A DNA stretch of 15,653 bases from Campylobacteraceae bacterium (GCA_026982175.1 JALSHP010000232.1:1-15653), one strand, 5' to 3'. Numbered from the stretch's first letter, positions 1 through 8,583 are shown. Notes: generated from the letters alone by a model not told the origin. Translations and numbers: made by a program.

Positions 1-2403
1 CACAACAGTATCTTTTTTCTCAACATTTACCACAATGACCCCTGAAGTATTTCGCCCTGCTTTACGAATACTTTGCATGTCTACACGAATCATTTTACCA
101 ATGGAGGTGAGACACATCATGTCTTTGTCCTCTTCGACAAGTACAACACCTACCACATCACCTGTCTTTTTGCTAAGCTTCATAGAGATTACACCTTTAC
201 CTGCACGACTCTGTTCTCGGTATTCTGAAGCAGTAGTTCGCTTACCAATACCCTTTTCACTAAGCATAAGAAGTTCAGACTCTTCATTGTCAATGGTAAT
301 ACCACCACAAACATAGTCATCTTCTATTTTGAACTTAATGGCAGTTACCCCTCGTGCCACACGTCCTATCTCTCTTGCATCTTCGACTTTAAATCTGATA
401 CATTGACCTTTTTTAGTGGTTACAAAAAGCCATTGCGTCTCAGGCATCACAATTTTAGCCGTTACAATCGCATCATCTTCATCAAGATTAATCGCACGTA
501 CACCATTGGTTCTAATGTTGGAGTACTCTTTTAAGTTGGTACGTTTTACAATTCCTTTTTTAGTAAAGAATACCAAACCTTTGTCTTCATTAAAATCAGT
601 CGTAGGAATAATAGACATTATTTTTTCATCTGCTTTAAGATTAATGAGGTTTAAAACTGCTCGACCTTTAGCTGTTCGGCTTCCCTCTGGAATTCTATAG
701 ACTTTTAACCAATAGAGTTGCCCCATGTCCGTCACAAACATAAGCGTGTCATGCGTAGAAGAGATAAAGAACTGCTCTATAAAGTCATCATCATGCGTAG
801 TAACAGCAATCTTTCCTTTACCACCACGTTTTTGTTTCTCATACTGTTTCACAGGTACACGTTTAATGTAGCCTCTATGGGTAATGGTCACTACCATCGG
901 CTCATTGGGGATTAAATCTTCAATGTCAATGTCATCATAATCATCAATAATCTCTGTACGACGTGGTGCTTTAAAATTATCACCAATCTCTTTAAGCTCA
1001 TCTACAATAATGCCGTTAAGAATGGTTTCACTCTTTAAGATAGACTCTAAATACTCAATCAAGGCGTAAAGCTCTTTTAACTCATTTTCAATCTTCTCAA
1101 CTTCAAGACCTGTAAGCCGTCTAAGTTTCATCTCTAAAATAGCATGGGCTTGAATTTCTGAAAGAGAAAACTTACTCATGAGGGAGAGTTTAGCTGTCTC
1201 GGTATCTTCACTCTCACGGATAATACGAATAACCTCATCAATGTTATCCACAGCAATTTTAAGACCCTCTAAAATGTGCGCTCGTGCCTTTGCTTTTTCA
1301 AGGTCAAAAATGGTTCTTCTAATAATAACTGTTTTTCTATGGCGTAAAAACAAGTCAAGCATCTCACGTAATTTAAAGACTTTTGGCTCTTTGTTGGCAA
1401 TGGCTAACATGATAATTCCAAAAGTATTTTGCATGCTTGTCTGCTTAAAGAGGTTATTTAAGACAATATCACTCATCGCATCACGTTTAAGCTCAATGAC
1501 AATTCTCATACCCTCACGGTCAGACTCATCACGAATTTCAGAAATCCCCTCAATCTGTTTGTCGCGTACTAAATGGGCAATATTTTCAATGAGACGTGCT
1601 TTATTGACTTGATAAGGAAGCTCATCTACAACAATAACCTCTTTATTTTTCTTCTCTTCTATGTGTGTCTTAGCACGAACTTTAATTCGTCCTCGCCCAG
1701 TCGTGTAGGCATCGGTAATCCCTTTTTTACCAAAGATAATCCCTCCTGTTGGGAAGTCTGGACCTTTGACAATGGAGAGGAGTTCACTATCATCACAGCT
1801 AGGGTTGTCAAGTATATGTAGAAGTGCTTCAATGAGTTCATCCATACGGTGAGGAGGAATATTGGTCGCCATACCAACAGCAATACCCGATGAACCGTTA
1901 AGTAGCAAGTTAGGCACACGAGAAGGAAGCACATCAGGTTCACTCATAGAGTCATCGTAGTTAGGAATAAAATCTACAGTATCTTTCTCTAAATCACGTA
2001 GAAGCTCTTCAGCTATGCTCGTCATACGGGCTTCGGTATATCTCATCGCTGCTGCGTTGTCACCATCGACTGAACCAAAGTTTCCTTGTCCATCAATAAG
2101 AGGTGCCCTCAAAGAGAAATCTTGTGCCATACGAACCAAAGCGTCATAAACAGAGTTGTCACCATGTGGGTGATACTTACCAATTACATCCCCAACAATA
2201 CGTGCCGACTTTTTATAGGCAGCTCTATGCGTAAGATTTAACTCACTCATGGCATAAAGTATTCTTCTATGAACTGGTTTTAATCCATCTCTAGCATCAG
2301 GTAAAGCACGTCCTACAATAACGGACATAGAGTAGTCAAGGTAAGAACCTCTCATACTATCTTCAATTTTCACTTCTTGTATGTCTAAATTCTCTTCGCT
2401 CAT
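1..2403 (-). CDS. gyrA: DNA gyrase subunit A (3' end outside window)
   Basis: GyrA is the DNA breakage-reunion subunit of gyrase, which with GyrB introduces negative supercoils. The frame is open from the ATG at 2403 to the window edge, giving 801 residues; only the end of the C-terminal domain is missing. The catalytic tyrosine is Y122 in the MRYTEAR motif, and the quinolone region reads HPHGDNSVYDAL with N83, S84 and D87, in step with E. coli numbering. A GyrA box (QKRGGKG, residues 524-530) separates it from ParC, and the pinwheel C-terminal domain follows. The start is supported by AAGGAAG a few bases upstream. It is divergent from the znu operon. N83 is the same residue found in wild-type H. 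pylori at this site, so it is not by itself a resistance mark. Confidence 0.97.
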   Translation of the reverse strand, partial: MSEENLDIQEVKIEDSMRGSYLDYSMSVIVGRALPDARDGLKPVHRRILYAMSELNLTHRAAYKKSARIVGDVIGKYHPHGDNSVYDALVRMAQDFSLRAPLIDGQGNFGSVDGDNAAAMRYTEARMTSIAEELLRDLEKDTVDFIPNYDDSMSEPDVLPSRVPNLLLNGSSGIAVGMATNIPPHRMDELIEALLHILDNPSCDDSELLSIVKGPDFPTGGIIFGKKGITDAYTTGRGRIKVRAKTHIEEKKNKEVIVVDELPYQVNKARLIENIAHLVRDKQIEGISEIRDESDREGMRIVIELKRDAMSDIVLNNLFKQTSMQNTFGIIMLAIANKEPKVFKLREMLDLFLRHRKTVIIRRTIFDLEKAKARAHILEGLKIAVDNIDEVIRIIRESEDTETAKLSLMSKFSLSEIQAHAILEMKLRRLTGLEVEKIENELKELYALIEYLESILKSETILNGIIVDELKEIGDNFKAPRRTEIIDDYDDIDIEDLIPNEPMVVTITHRGYIKRVPVKQYEKQKRGGKGKIAVTTHDDDFIEQFFISSTHDTLMFVTDMGQLYWLKVYRIPEGSRTAKGRAVLNLINLKADEKIMSIIPTTDFNEDKGLVFFTKKGIVKRTNLKEYSNIRTNGVRAINLDEDDAIVTAKIVMPETQWLFVTTKKGQCIRFKVEDAREIGRVARGVTAIKFKIEDDYVCGGITIDNEESELLMLSEKGIGKRTTASEYREQSRAGKGVISMKLSKKTGDVVGVVLVEEDKDMMCLTSIGKMIRVDMQSIRKAGRNTSGVIVVNVEKKDTVV

Positions 2404-2449
2404 AAACTTCCTTTATATATTATATTATATGTTAGTAAAATTAGAAGTT

Positions 2450-2455
2450 ATTATA
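2450..2455 (-). promoter_or_regulatory. Putative -10 box of gyrA
   Basis: On the minus strand the sequence reads TATAAT, a perfect sigma-70 -10 hexamer, about 47 bases upstream of the gyrA ATG. A second AT-rich run of TATAAT-like repeats lies at 2414-2432, so more than one start is possible. No clear -35 is seen, which is common in Campylobacterota. Confidence 0.45.
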
Positions 2456-2487
2456 TCTAAAAGGTCTTAAAAATATTGTTTTTTGTT

Positions 2488-2519
2488 TTGAAAATTTATT
2501 AACAAAATTATGCTATGAT
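2488..2519 (+). promoter_or_regulatory. Putative znuACB promoter
   Basis: An extended -10, TGC followed by TATGAT (2511-2519), lies about 30 bases upstream of znuA. TTGAAA at 2488-2493 is a possible -35 but the spacer is about 20 bases, so the extended -10 probably dominates. I see no recognisable Zur palindrome here, so zinc control is inferred only from gene function. The znuA ribosome binding site is AGGA at 2541-2544. Confidence 0.45.
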
Positions 2520-2549
2520 TCCATCTAAATTTTTTGACATAGGATACCC

Positions 2550-3413
2550 ATGAAAAAAATTCCTTTTCTCTTTTCTCTTTTAACACTTTATATCTTTGCC
2601 AATACTAATGTTGTTGTCAGCATCATTCCTCAAAAAGTTTTTGTTCAAAAAATTGGAGGTGAGAAAGTAAGCGTAACTGTGATGGTAGGTCAAGGGGCTT
2701 CTCCTCATAATTATCAGCCTAAACCCTCTCAAATGAAAGCCATTACCAAAGCTGATGTTTATTTTAGCATAGGCGTTGAGTTTGAAAATGTTTGGCTTCC
2801 AAAGTTTTCTAATCAGAACAAAAACATGCTTCTGATTGACAGTTCCAAAGGCATCAAAAAGCATCAGGAACATCACAACTGTAAGCATGAGCATCAAGAG
2901 CATCATGAGCATCATGAGAAGAGAGAGGAGTTTGACCCCCATGTTTGGGTTGACCCTCTTAATGTAAAAATAATTGCTAAAAACATCTATGAGACTTTAG
3001 TAAGTTTAGATGCAAATAATACAAATTTTTATAAACAAAATTATGAAGCTTATATTAAAGAGCTAGATAGCATTGATAAAGAGATAAAGCAAATATTAGA
3101 AGCTACCCCAAAGGGGACAAAATTTATGGTGTTTCACCCCTCATGGGGCTATTTTGCAGAGCGTTACAACTTAATCCAACTCCCTGTTGAAGTAGAGGGA
3201 AAAGAGCCTAAAATGAAAGCCTTAGTAAGCATTATCAAAAAAGCAAAAGAGGCAAAAGTATCTGCCATTTTTACCCAACCAGAATTTTCAGATAAAGCTT
3301 CTAAAAACATTGCAAACAATTTAGACATAGCCGTCATAAAAGCTTCTCCTTTGGCTGAAAATTGGGCTGAAAACTTACTTATGTTAGCCAATGCTATTGC
3401 CCAAAAGAAGTAA
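2550..3413 (+). CDS. znuA: Periplasmic zinc-binding protein of a ZnuABC transporter
   Basis: This is the solute-binding (cluster 9/A-I) protein that captures Zn2+ in the periplasm and delivers it to ZnuB. The 287-residue product starts with a signal peptide (residues 1-17, cleaved near IFA/NTN) and has no lipobox cysteine. Likely metal ligands are H53 (SPHNYQP), H131 (DPHVWVDP) and H196 (FHPSWGYF). Having three histidines, with no Glu at the third place, favours zinc over manganese. Between them is a histidine-rich loop, residues 105-122, with nine His and one Cys, typical of ZnuA and thought to gather zinc. It ends four bases before znuC, so the two are translationally close. Specificity is inferred from the ligand set and loop. 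Confidence 0.93.
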   Translation: MKKIPFLFSLLTLYIFANTNVVVSIIPQKVFVQKIGGEKVSVTVMVGQGASPHNYQPKPSQMKAITKADVYFSIGVEFENVWLPKFSNQNKNMLLIDSSKGIKKHQEHHNCKHEHQEHHEHHEKREEFDPHVWVDPLNVKIIAKNIYETLVSLDANNTNFYKQNYEAYIKELDSIDKEIKQILEATPKGTKFMVFHPSWGYFAERYNLIQLPVEVEGKEPKMKALVSIIKKAKEAKVSAIFTQPEFSDKASKNIANNLDIAVIKASPLAENWAENLLMLANAIAQKK

Positions 3414-3417
3414 AAAT

Positions 3418-4143
3418 ATGCCTATAATCGAAATCAAAAACCTCTCTTTTTCCTATGAAAAACAGACAATTTTAGAGAACATCGACCTAGAAGTTCAAGA
3501 AAAAGATTTCTTAGCCATTATTGGTCCAAATGGTGGGGGAAAATCTACGCTACTTAAACTTATTTTAGGCATTAACAGCGTTAAAAATGGTACAGTACGT
3601 ACTTTTGGAGAAGCCCCTAAAAAGAATTTAGCCAAGATTGGCTATGTTCCTCAAAATACCAATGTCAATACTGATTTTCCTATTAAAGTTATTGAAGTGG
3701 TTCTGATGGGTCACATTGGTACAAAACGCCCTCTTTTTGGCTATGCGAATGAAGAGAAGATGTGTGCCTTAGGGGCTTTGGCACAAGTGGGCATGGAGAA
3801 GTTTGCCAATGAAAAAATAGGTTCACTCTCTGGTGGACAACGCCAACGGGTCATGATAGCCCGTGCCTTGTGTGCACACCCTCAAATTTTGATTTTAGAT
3901 GAACCAACAGCAAGTATTGATGTGGAGGGACAAAAGCAGATTTATGAACTCTTAGAACAACTTAATAGTCATATTACGATTATCGTTGTGAGTCATGATA
4001 TTTCAGTTATTATGCAGTATGCGAACACCGTGGTTCACATTAACAAAACGCTCTCTAGCCATGAGATTTCCAATTTAAAATCAGAAAAAAATGACCATTT
4101 TTGTGAAGTAGAGCTTTTTAAAAAATTTAAAGAGAAAAAATAG
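3418..4143 (+). CDS. znuC: Zinc ABC transporter ATP-binding protein
   Basis: This is the cytoplasmic ATPase that powers the ZnuA/ZnuB importer. The 241 residues hold all ABC elements: A-loop Y13, Walker A GPNGGGKST (36-44), Q-loop Q79, signature LSGGQ (137-141), Walker B with D161 and E162, and H-loop H193. I chose the ATG at 3418 (MPIIEIKNLSFSYE). An upstream in-frame ATG at 3391 would add nine residues not typical of the family and overlap znuA, while AAGAAG just before the znuA stop can serve as ribosome binding site for 3418. It lies in an operon with znuA and znuB. Confidence 0.94.
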   Translation: MPIIEIKNLSFSYEKQTILENIDLEVQEKDFLAIIGPNGGGKSTLLKLILGINSVKNGTVRTFGEAPKKNLAKIGYVPQNTNVNTDFPIKVIEVVLMGHIGTKRPLFGYANEEKMCALGALAQVGMEKFANEKIGSLSGGQRQRVMIARALCAHPQILILDEPTASIDVEGQKQIYELLEQLNSHITIIVVSHDISVIMQYANTVVHINKTLSSHEISNLKSEKNDHFCEVELFKKFKEKK

Positions 4144-4159
4144 TGAAAAGAGAAAAGCA

Positions 4160-4963
4160 ATGTTAGAAGCACTTAGCTATGATTTTATTCAAAATGCCCT
4201 ACTCGCAGGGATTTTAGTCTCCATAGCATCTGGAATTATTGGTTCACTCATTGTGGTCAATCGCATGGTATTTTTAGCAGGAGGCATTGCCCACACGGCT
4301 TACGGTGGCATTGGGATTGCTGTCTATTTTGGCTTACCCATCTTTTTAGGAGCTTCTGTATTTGCTGTTTTATCGGCATTGATTATCGCCTCCATTACCC
4401 TTAAACATCGTGAGCGTATGGACACCTTCATTGGTCTGATGTGGGCTGTGGGCATGGCAATAGGAGTCGTACTCATTGACCTTACCCCTGGCTATCAAGC
4501 TGATTTTATGAGCTATTTATTTGGTTCTATCTTAGCTGTTTCCCAAGCTGATTTGTGGTTTATGGGAGGACTTTTAGGACTTATTGTGTCTATAATGACC
4601 TTTTGGTACAGAGATATTTTAGCTGTCTCTTATGACAGCGAATATGCCAATTTACGTGGTATTAATGTGCCTTTTTTCTACACACTAATCTTGCTACTTT
4701 CTGCCCTTACCGTGGTGGTTGCCATTAAAGTAGTGGGACTTATTTTGGTCATTGCGTTACTAACAATTCCTGTGTATATTGCTGAAAAACTCTCCCATAG
4801 CCTCTTTTCTATGATGCTACTCTCTGGACTTTTTTCTTCCGTGTTTACGCTCTTTGGATTGTGGTTTTCTTATGAGTATGATGTCGCTTCTGGAGCTTCT
4901 ATTATCTTGGTTTCTGCAAGTTCTCTGTTTCTCTTTTTAGGAGTTGGGAAAATAAGAGGGTAA
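4160..4963 (+). CDS. znuB: Zinc ABC transporter permease
   Basis: The 267-residue product is a hydrophobic inner-membrane protein of the ABC-3 (ZnuB/MntB) family that forms the zinc channel as a dimer. Around eight membrane segments can be traced, from residue 10 to the C-terminus. The family-typical stretch VVNRMVFLAGGIAHTAYGGIG (about 31-51) and the later LRGINVPFF and VVAIKVVGLILV segments support the call. It starts 16 bases after znuC, with AGAGAAAAG as ribosome binding site, and is the last gene of the operon. No plus-strand terminator was found behind it: the small GAGGG/CCCTC dyad at its stop is followed by an A-run, not a T-run. Confidence 0.93.
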   Translation: MLEALSYDFIQNALLAGILVSIASGIIGSLIVVNRMVFLAGGIAHTAYGGIGIAVYFGLPIFLGASVFAVLSALIIASITLKHRERMDTFIGLMWAVGMAIGVVLIDLTPGYQADFMSYLFGSILAVSQADLWFMGGLLGLIVSIMTFWYRDILAVSYDSEYANLRGINVPFFYTLILLLSALTVVVAIKVVGLILVIALLTIPVYIAEKLSHSLFSMMLLSGLFSSVFTLFGLWFSYEYDVASGASIILVSASSLFLFLGVGKIRG

Positions 4964-4996
4964 CTACCCCCTCCTAAAAAACAACCCATACCCAGC

Positions 4997-5040
4997 AGGT
5001 AAATTCACCTTACACCCTTTGGGTTTCGATGCCTAAGACC
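4997..5040. repeat. Possible decayed REPIN-like element
   Basis: The imperfect palindrome AGGTAAATTCACCT (4997-5010) is followed by TTAC, then a linker ending in TTCGATGCC, then TAAG. The same order (hairpin, CTAC-like foot, linker with GGTTCGATGCC, GTAG foot) occurs in the clear element at 10141-10202. The right hairpin is not recognisable. The link rests mainly on the shared TTCGATGCC and its position, so it is tentative. The rest of the 4964-5245 gap is AT-rich and holds no gene; TATACT at 5107-5112 is a possible -10 for the next gene. Confidence 0.35.
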
Positions 5041-5245
5041 ATAGTTTAAAAAAGATTATTAAGCTTAAAAGTGAAGTAAAAAAACACATTTATTAAAAAT
5101 AAAATTTATACTGTATATTTAAGTAACCAATCAGTATCACCCCAAAGCATTATTTTCTAAATCCTCCTCCTATTTTAATAATTGTTCTACAATTCCTTAT
5201 TAAATTTCAAATTAATATATCTATACAAAAAGGGAGTAATTATTT

Positions 5246-7207
5246 TTGGAAAAAACATTAAATAAATTTTTCTTCAATATCTTATACATAGAAGATGATA
5301 CCTTAACTCGACAAATCACCACCAAAGTACTTCAAAAGTTTTCAAGCAATATTATTCAAGCCAAAGATGGATTAGATGCCTTTAAAAAATTTAAAGAAAA
5401 TGATATTAATTTAATTATTACTGACCTCTTAATGCCCAATATTAATGGTAATGATTTTATTAAAATGATTCGAGATATCGATATGGAAATTCCCATCATC
5501 ATTATTTCGGCACACCTTAATAGTAGTATTTTAGAAGAGAGTATTAATTATGGTATTCAAGGCTATATACAAAAACCCATTAACCATAAGAGCTTAGAAA
5601 AACAGATTGGTCAAATTAAAAATCAACTTCAAGCAAAACATCTTAGCCGAGAGTATGAAAGCATTGCTAAGACTTCAGCCATTATCTCTAAAATTAATCA
5701 AGATGGTATTATTACCTATGTCAATGAACGCTATTGTCAAATTTCTGGTTTTACAAAAGAGGAACTACTTGGTCAATCACATAGCCTTATTAAGTCTAAA
5801 AAAGATTCTCCACAATTCTTCAATTCCGTATGGAATAAAATTGCACATCACAAAGAGGTATGGAGTGGTGTCTTAAAGCATAAAAATAAGGATGGTTCAA
5901 TCTACTATCTTAAGACAACCATTCAACCCATATTAAACTTTGAAGGGGAGATTGAACAGTTTATTACTCTCTCTCTACCTGTTACAGAAATTGTCAATCA
6001 TGAGAAACAGTTAAATGACTTTTTAAAACAAAAGAAAAAAGCCATCTTACTCCTTATTAAGATTGAAGAGTTTAAATATCTCAAACACTCTTTTACCAAT
6101 AAAATTACAAAACGCCTTCAAAAACTTTTTGCCAAAGAGTTGTTAAAACATATGCCAAAAGAGTGTCATTTTTCTCAAATTTACCTACTTGACAATGGTG
6201 AGTTTGTTTTTGTAAAAGAAGATAATGAGTTTATTGATAAAGAGTATTTAGTTCAAACATTAAATAGATTTCAAGAAAAAGTGAATAGTCAAAAGATTAA
6301 AATTGGCATTGTTGATTATACGCTTTCTATTGTATCTGCTCTAGCTTATGGTGAAAATGCTTTTGAAAATGCAAAAATTGGCTTAAAAAAAATTCTTTCC
6401 AACAAAGAAGAGTTTATTGTTGCTGAAAATTTTTTAGAAGAGGAGACCAAAAAATCTACTAAAAAGCTCAATCAATTTATTATGCTCAAAGAGGCAATAG
6501 AGTCCTACAATATTGTCTCTCATTTTCAAGCAATTATTGATAACAAAACAAAAGAGGTCGTTAAATATGAGTCTCTTGTACGCTTAATAGACAATAGAAA
6601 CAATATTATCTCTCCTTACCACTTTTTAGAGTTATCAAAAGAGGGGAAATATTATCATACCATTACCTCTATTGTTTTAAAAAACTCATTTAGAGCCTTG
6701 TTTCATGTAAGCACTGGAATCTCTATCAACTTATCGGCACTCGACATAGAAGATAAAAAGATACGTACAGAGTTTTTCAATCTTTTAAAAAAATATAGAA
6801 CTGAAGCACATCGTATTACCATTGAATTGGTAGAAGATGAAAGAATGAAAAGTGAAGAGGAGATACAGGAATTTGTTAGTGAAGTAAGAGAATATGGTGT
6901 TAAAATTGCCCTAGATGATTTTGGTAAAGGCTTCTCAAACTTTTCCCGTATTCAAGCTTATCATCCTGACTACATTAAAATAGATGGAAGCTTAATTCGT
7001 AATATTGAAACAGACTCTTTTTCAAAAGATTTAATCGAAACAATTGTCTTTTTTGCAAAAAAACAAAAGATTAAAACGGTTGCTGAGTTTGTAGAGAATG
7101 AGCGTATCTATAATATTTTAACAGAGTTAGGGGTAGACTACTCTCAAGGACACTACTTTGCTAAAGCAGCTCCCCTAGAAGAGGCTATGGCTACTTCTTT
7201 CCTGTAA
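5246..7207 (+). CDS. REC-PAS-degenerate GGDEF-EAL response regulator, likely c-di-GMP phosphodiesterase
   Basis: This cytoplasmic signalling protein (653 residues) has four parts. A receiver domain (about 10-125) carries acidic pocket E16-D18, phosphoacceptor D60, S88 and K110. A PAS domain spans about 136-250. A diguanylate-cyclase-like domain (about 260-405) has DNGEF (316-320) where GGDEF is expected, so it is probably inactive. An EAL domain (about 415-653) has ESL (E442) in place of EAL but keeps N495, E527, D557-D558, K578, E614 and Q634, the residues expected for metal and c-di-GMP binding. c-di-GMP hydrolysis under phosphorelay control is therefore likely. The start is TTG, with AGGGAG nine bases upstream and an in-frame stop at 5237; it is the only start that keeps the receiver domain whole. 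No histidine kinase is nearby. The 3' end overlaps the M16 gene by 17 bases, tail to tail. Confidence 0.9.
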   Translation: MEKTLNKFFFNILYIEDDTLTRQITTKVLQKFSSNIIQAKDGLDAFKKFKENDINLIITDLLMPNINGNDFIKMIRDIDMEIPIIIISAHLNSSILEESINYGIQGYIQKPINHKSLEKQIGQIKNQLQAKHLSREYESIAKTSAIISKINQDGIITYVNERYCQISGFTKEELLGQSHSLIKSKKDSPQFFNSVWNKIAHHKEVWSGVLKHKNKDGSIYYLKTTIQPILNFEGEIEQFITLSLPVTEIVNHEKQLNDFLKQKKKAILLLIKIEEFKYLKHSFTNKITKRLQKLFAKELLKHMPKECHFSQIYLLDNGEFVFVKEDNEFIDKEYLVQTLNRFQEKVNSQKIKIGIVDYTLSIVSALAYGENAFENAKIGLKKILSNKEEFIVAENFLEEETKKSTKKLNQFIMLKEAIESYNIVSHFQAIIDNKTKEVVKYESLVRLIDNRNNIISPYHFLELSKEGKYYHTITSIVLKNSFRALFHVSTGISINLSALDIEDKKIRTEFFNLLKKYRTEAHRITIELVEDERMKSEEEIQEFVSEVREYGVKIALDDFGKGFSNFSRIQAYHPDYIKIDGSLIRNIETDSFSKDLIETIVFFAKKQKIKTVAEFVENERIYNILTELGVDYSQGHYFAKAAPLEEAMATSFL

Positions 7208-8477
7208 CCACAGAAAAGGAGAGTTCGGCTATTTCTTGATGGGCTTTAATGAAATCATTAAGCTCTTTAAGTGTAATTTTTTCTATCTTTTTTAAATTCT
7301 CTGCTGATGAGCCTAGAGGTTTGTTCGTATAATACTCTTGGAAAGCACGACTAAGTCTTTGTGAAAGGGTTTCGTTTCTAAGAGGTTCTGAACCCACAAT
7401 AAACTGTTGAGCTGCCGTCAATTCCTCTTGGATTACCCCTTTCTCTAAGAAAGTTTTTACCACCTCTTTAACAGAATCTACTGCCTCTTTTCCTGTCTCT
7501 ATTTTGGTCTGTAAATATCCTGAAAAGTAGGCGTGCGTTTTGTTAATGTTAAAACGGCTATAAGCTGAATAAGCTAAGCCTTTTTTAACCCGTATCTCCT
7601 CCATCATACGTGAACCAAAACCAGAACTTCCTAAAATAAATGATGCTACTTGGGCTAGATGTCGCTCTTTTGAATCAAAAGCAACATTTAAAGGAGCACC
7701 AAAATAGACATAAGCTTGTTCGCTTTTTACTATTTTTTCTTTGGTCTGCTTTTTACCTAAGGCTTTCATAGTAGGAATGGTTTTTGAGCTTACAGAAGAG
7801 AGAGAGCTTAAAGCACTTTTAGCAAAATCTTTTGCCTCTTTTTGTGAAATATCTCCACCCATCACCACAATGGCATTGCCTAAACCTAAATGCTCACCTA
7901 AATGTTTGTCAATATCTACCAATTTAATCGCTTCAACACTTTGAACGGTTCCTGAACTTGGTTTGGCTAAAGGGGTGTTTTTAAAAATCATCTTTTTAAG
8001 TTCTAAAGAGGAGATATAGTCAAAATCACTCTCTCTTCTTTTTAAAGAAGCGATGGTTTGTGTTTTTATTTTACTTAGAGTATCTTCACTATAATTAGGG
8101 TCTGTAAGTAACTCTTTTAAACGCTCAATGGCATAAGGAAACTCTTCTTTAAGTGAACCCACTTCAATAACAAAGGTCTCTTTTCCTGCATGGGTAGAGA
8201 GTGAAATGGCTCTGTTTTCAAGTTTTGTGGCAAAACCTGTACTTCCATCTTTTTTTGTTCCCTCATTGAGTAAAGAGGCAGAGAGTTTGGTTATTCCATC
8301 TTGTGTATCACTTAAGGCACCTGAATTTTTAAAAATCAGTTGCATTGAGACAATGGGTAAGTTTTTATCTTCTTCAAATATGAAGGGTACATCTGTGTTG
8401 TTAATTTTTAATTGGCTAAGGTTAGCACTCATTAAAATTCCTTGTGTTAGTAGTGTTAAAAATATTATTATTTTCAT
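7191..8477 (-). CDS. M16 (pitrilysin-like) peptidase homologue lacking the zinc motif
   Basis: The 428-residue product has a signal peptide (residues 1-18, MKIIIFLTLLTQGILMSA), so it is periplasmic. It has the two-lobed M16B layout, but where active members read HFLEH the sequence has KLSAS (64-68): aligned on the following GT (73-74), H, E and H are replaced by K64, A67 and S68. The C-lobe motif with the Arg/Tyr pair, EEIRVKKGLAYS, is kept. Families of this type often work as a heterodimer of one active and one inactive subunit; no active partner is in the window. The gene follows mqnC and is last in the minus-strand run. An ATG at codon 16 is an alternative start but would lose the signal peptide. 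As I recall, H. pylori has an M16 gene next to mqnC as well. Confidence 0.88.
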   Translation of the reverse strand: MKIIIFLTLLTQGILMSANLSQLKINNTDVPFIFEEDKNLPIVSMQLIFKNSGALSDTQDGITKLSASLLNEGTKKDGSTGFATKLENRAISLSTHAGKETFVIEVGSLKEEFPYAIERLKELLTDPNYSEDTLSKIKTQTIASLKRRESDFDYISSLELKKMIFKNTPLAKPSSGTVQSVEAIKLVDIDKHLGEHLGLGNAIVVMGGDISQKEAKDFAKSALSSLSSVSSKTIPTMKALGKKQTKEKIVKSEQAYVYFGAPLNVAFDSKERHLAQVASFILGSSGFGSRMMEEIRVKKGLAYSAYSRFNINKTHAYFSGYLQTKIETGKEAVDSVKEVVKTFLEKGVIQEELTAAQQFIVGSEPLRNETLSQRLSRAFQEYYTNKPLGSSAENLKKIEKITLKELNDFIKAHQEIAELSFSVVTGKK

Positions 8478-8507
8478 TATTTGTTTATTTCCTTTAAATT
8501 TATCTTA

Positions 8508-8572
8508 TGGTGCAATAAATTGACACCCTACGCATTTTTATTAGCCACTGTAGGGTGCAATTTATTGCACCA
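8508..8572. repeat. REPIN-like inverted pair of REP hairpins
   Basis: The right half (8550-8572) reads GTAG followed by the hairpin GGTGCAAT-TT-ATTGCACC. The left half (8508-8531) is the same unit on the minus strand with one extra T bulged in the stem. The two GTAG feet face each other across an 18-base linker (8532-8549), and the whole can also fold as one long hairpin. A GTAG foot plus short hairpin in inverted pairs is the layout of REP/REPIN elements mobilised by RAYT (Y1) transposases. It sits 11 bases after the mqnC stop and about 30 bases before the M16 start. No T-run follows, so it is not an ordinary terminator. Confidence 0.75.
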
Positions 8573-8583
8573 CAAAATTATAT

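Noticed and set aside
2143..2163. Asn83 in the GyrA quinolone region, a possible resistance allele
   Set aside because: Asn at this place is wild type in H. pylori, and D87 is intact, so it is likely the natural residue of the lineage.
2580..2942. Open frame opposite znuA
   Set aside because: Its leucine/methionine-rich protein is the mirror of the histidine-rich loop and has no family features; it is a shadow of znuA.
3391..3417. Earlier ATG for znuC
   Set aside because: It would add an atypical nine-residue head and overlap znuA; the ATG at 3418 begins the normal ZnuC sequence and has a usable ribosome binding site.
4952..4980. GAGGG/CCCTC dyad after znuB as a terminator
   Set aside because: It is followed by A residues, not T, on the coding strand, and the stem is only about five pairs.
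8508..8572. Hairpin as intrinsic terminator or short CRISPR-like repeat
   Set aside because: No T-run follows on either strand, and there are no regular repeats with unique spacers.
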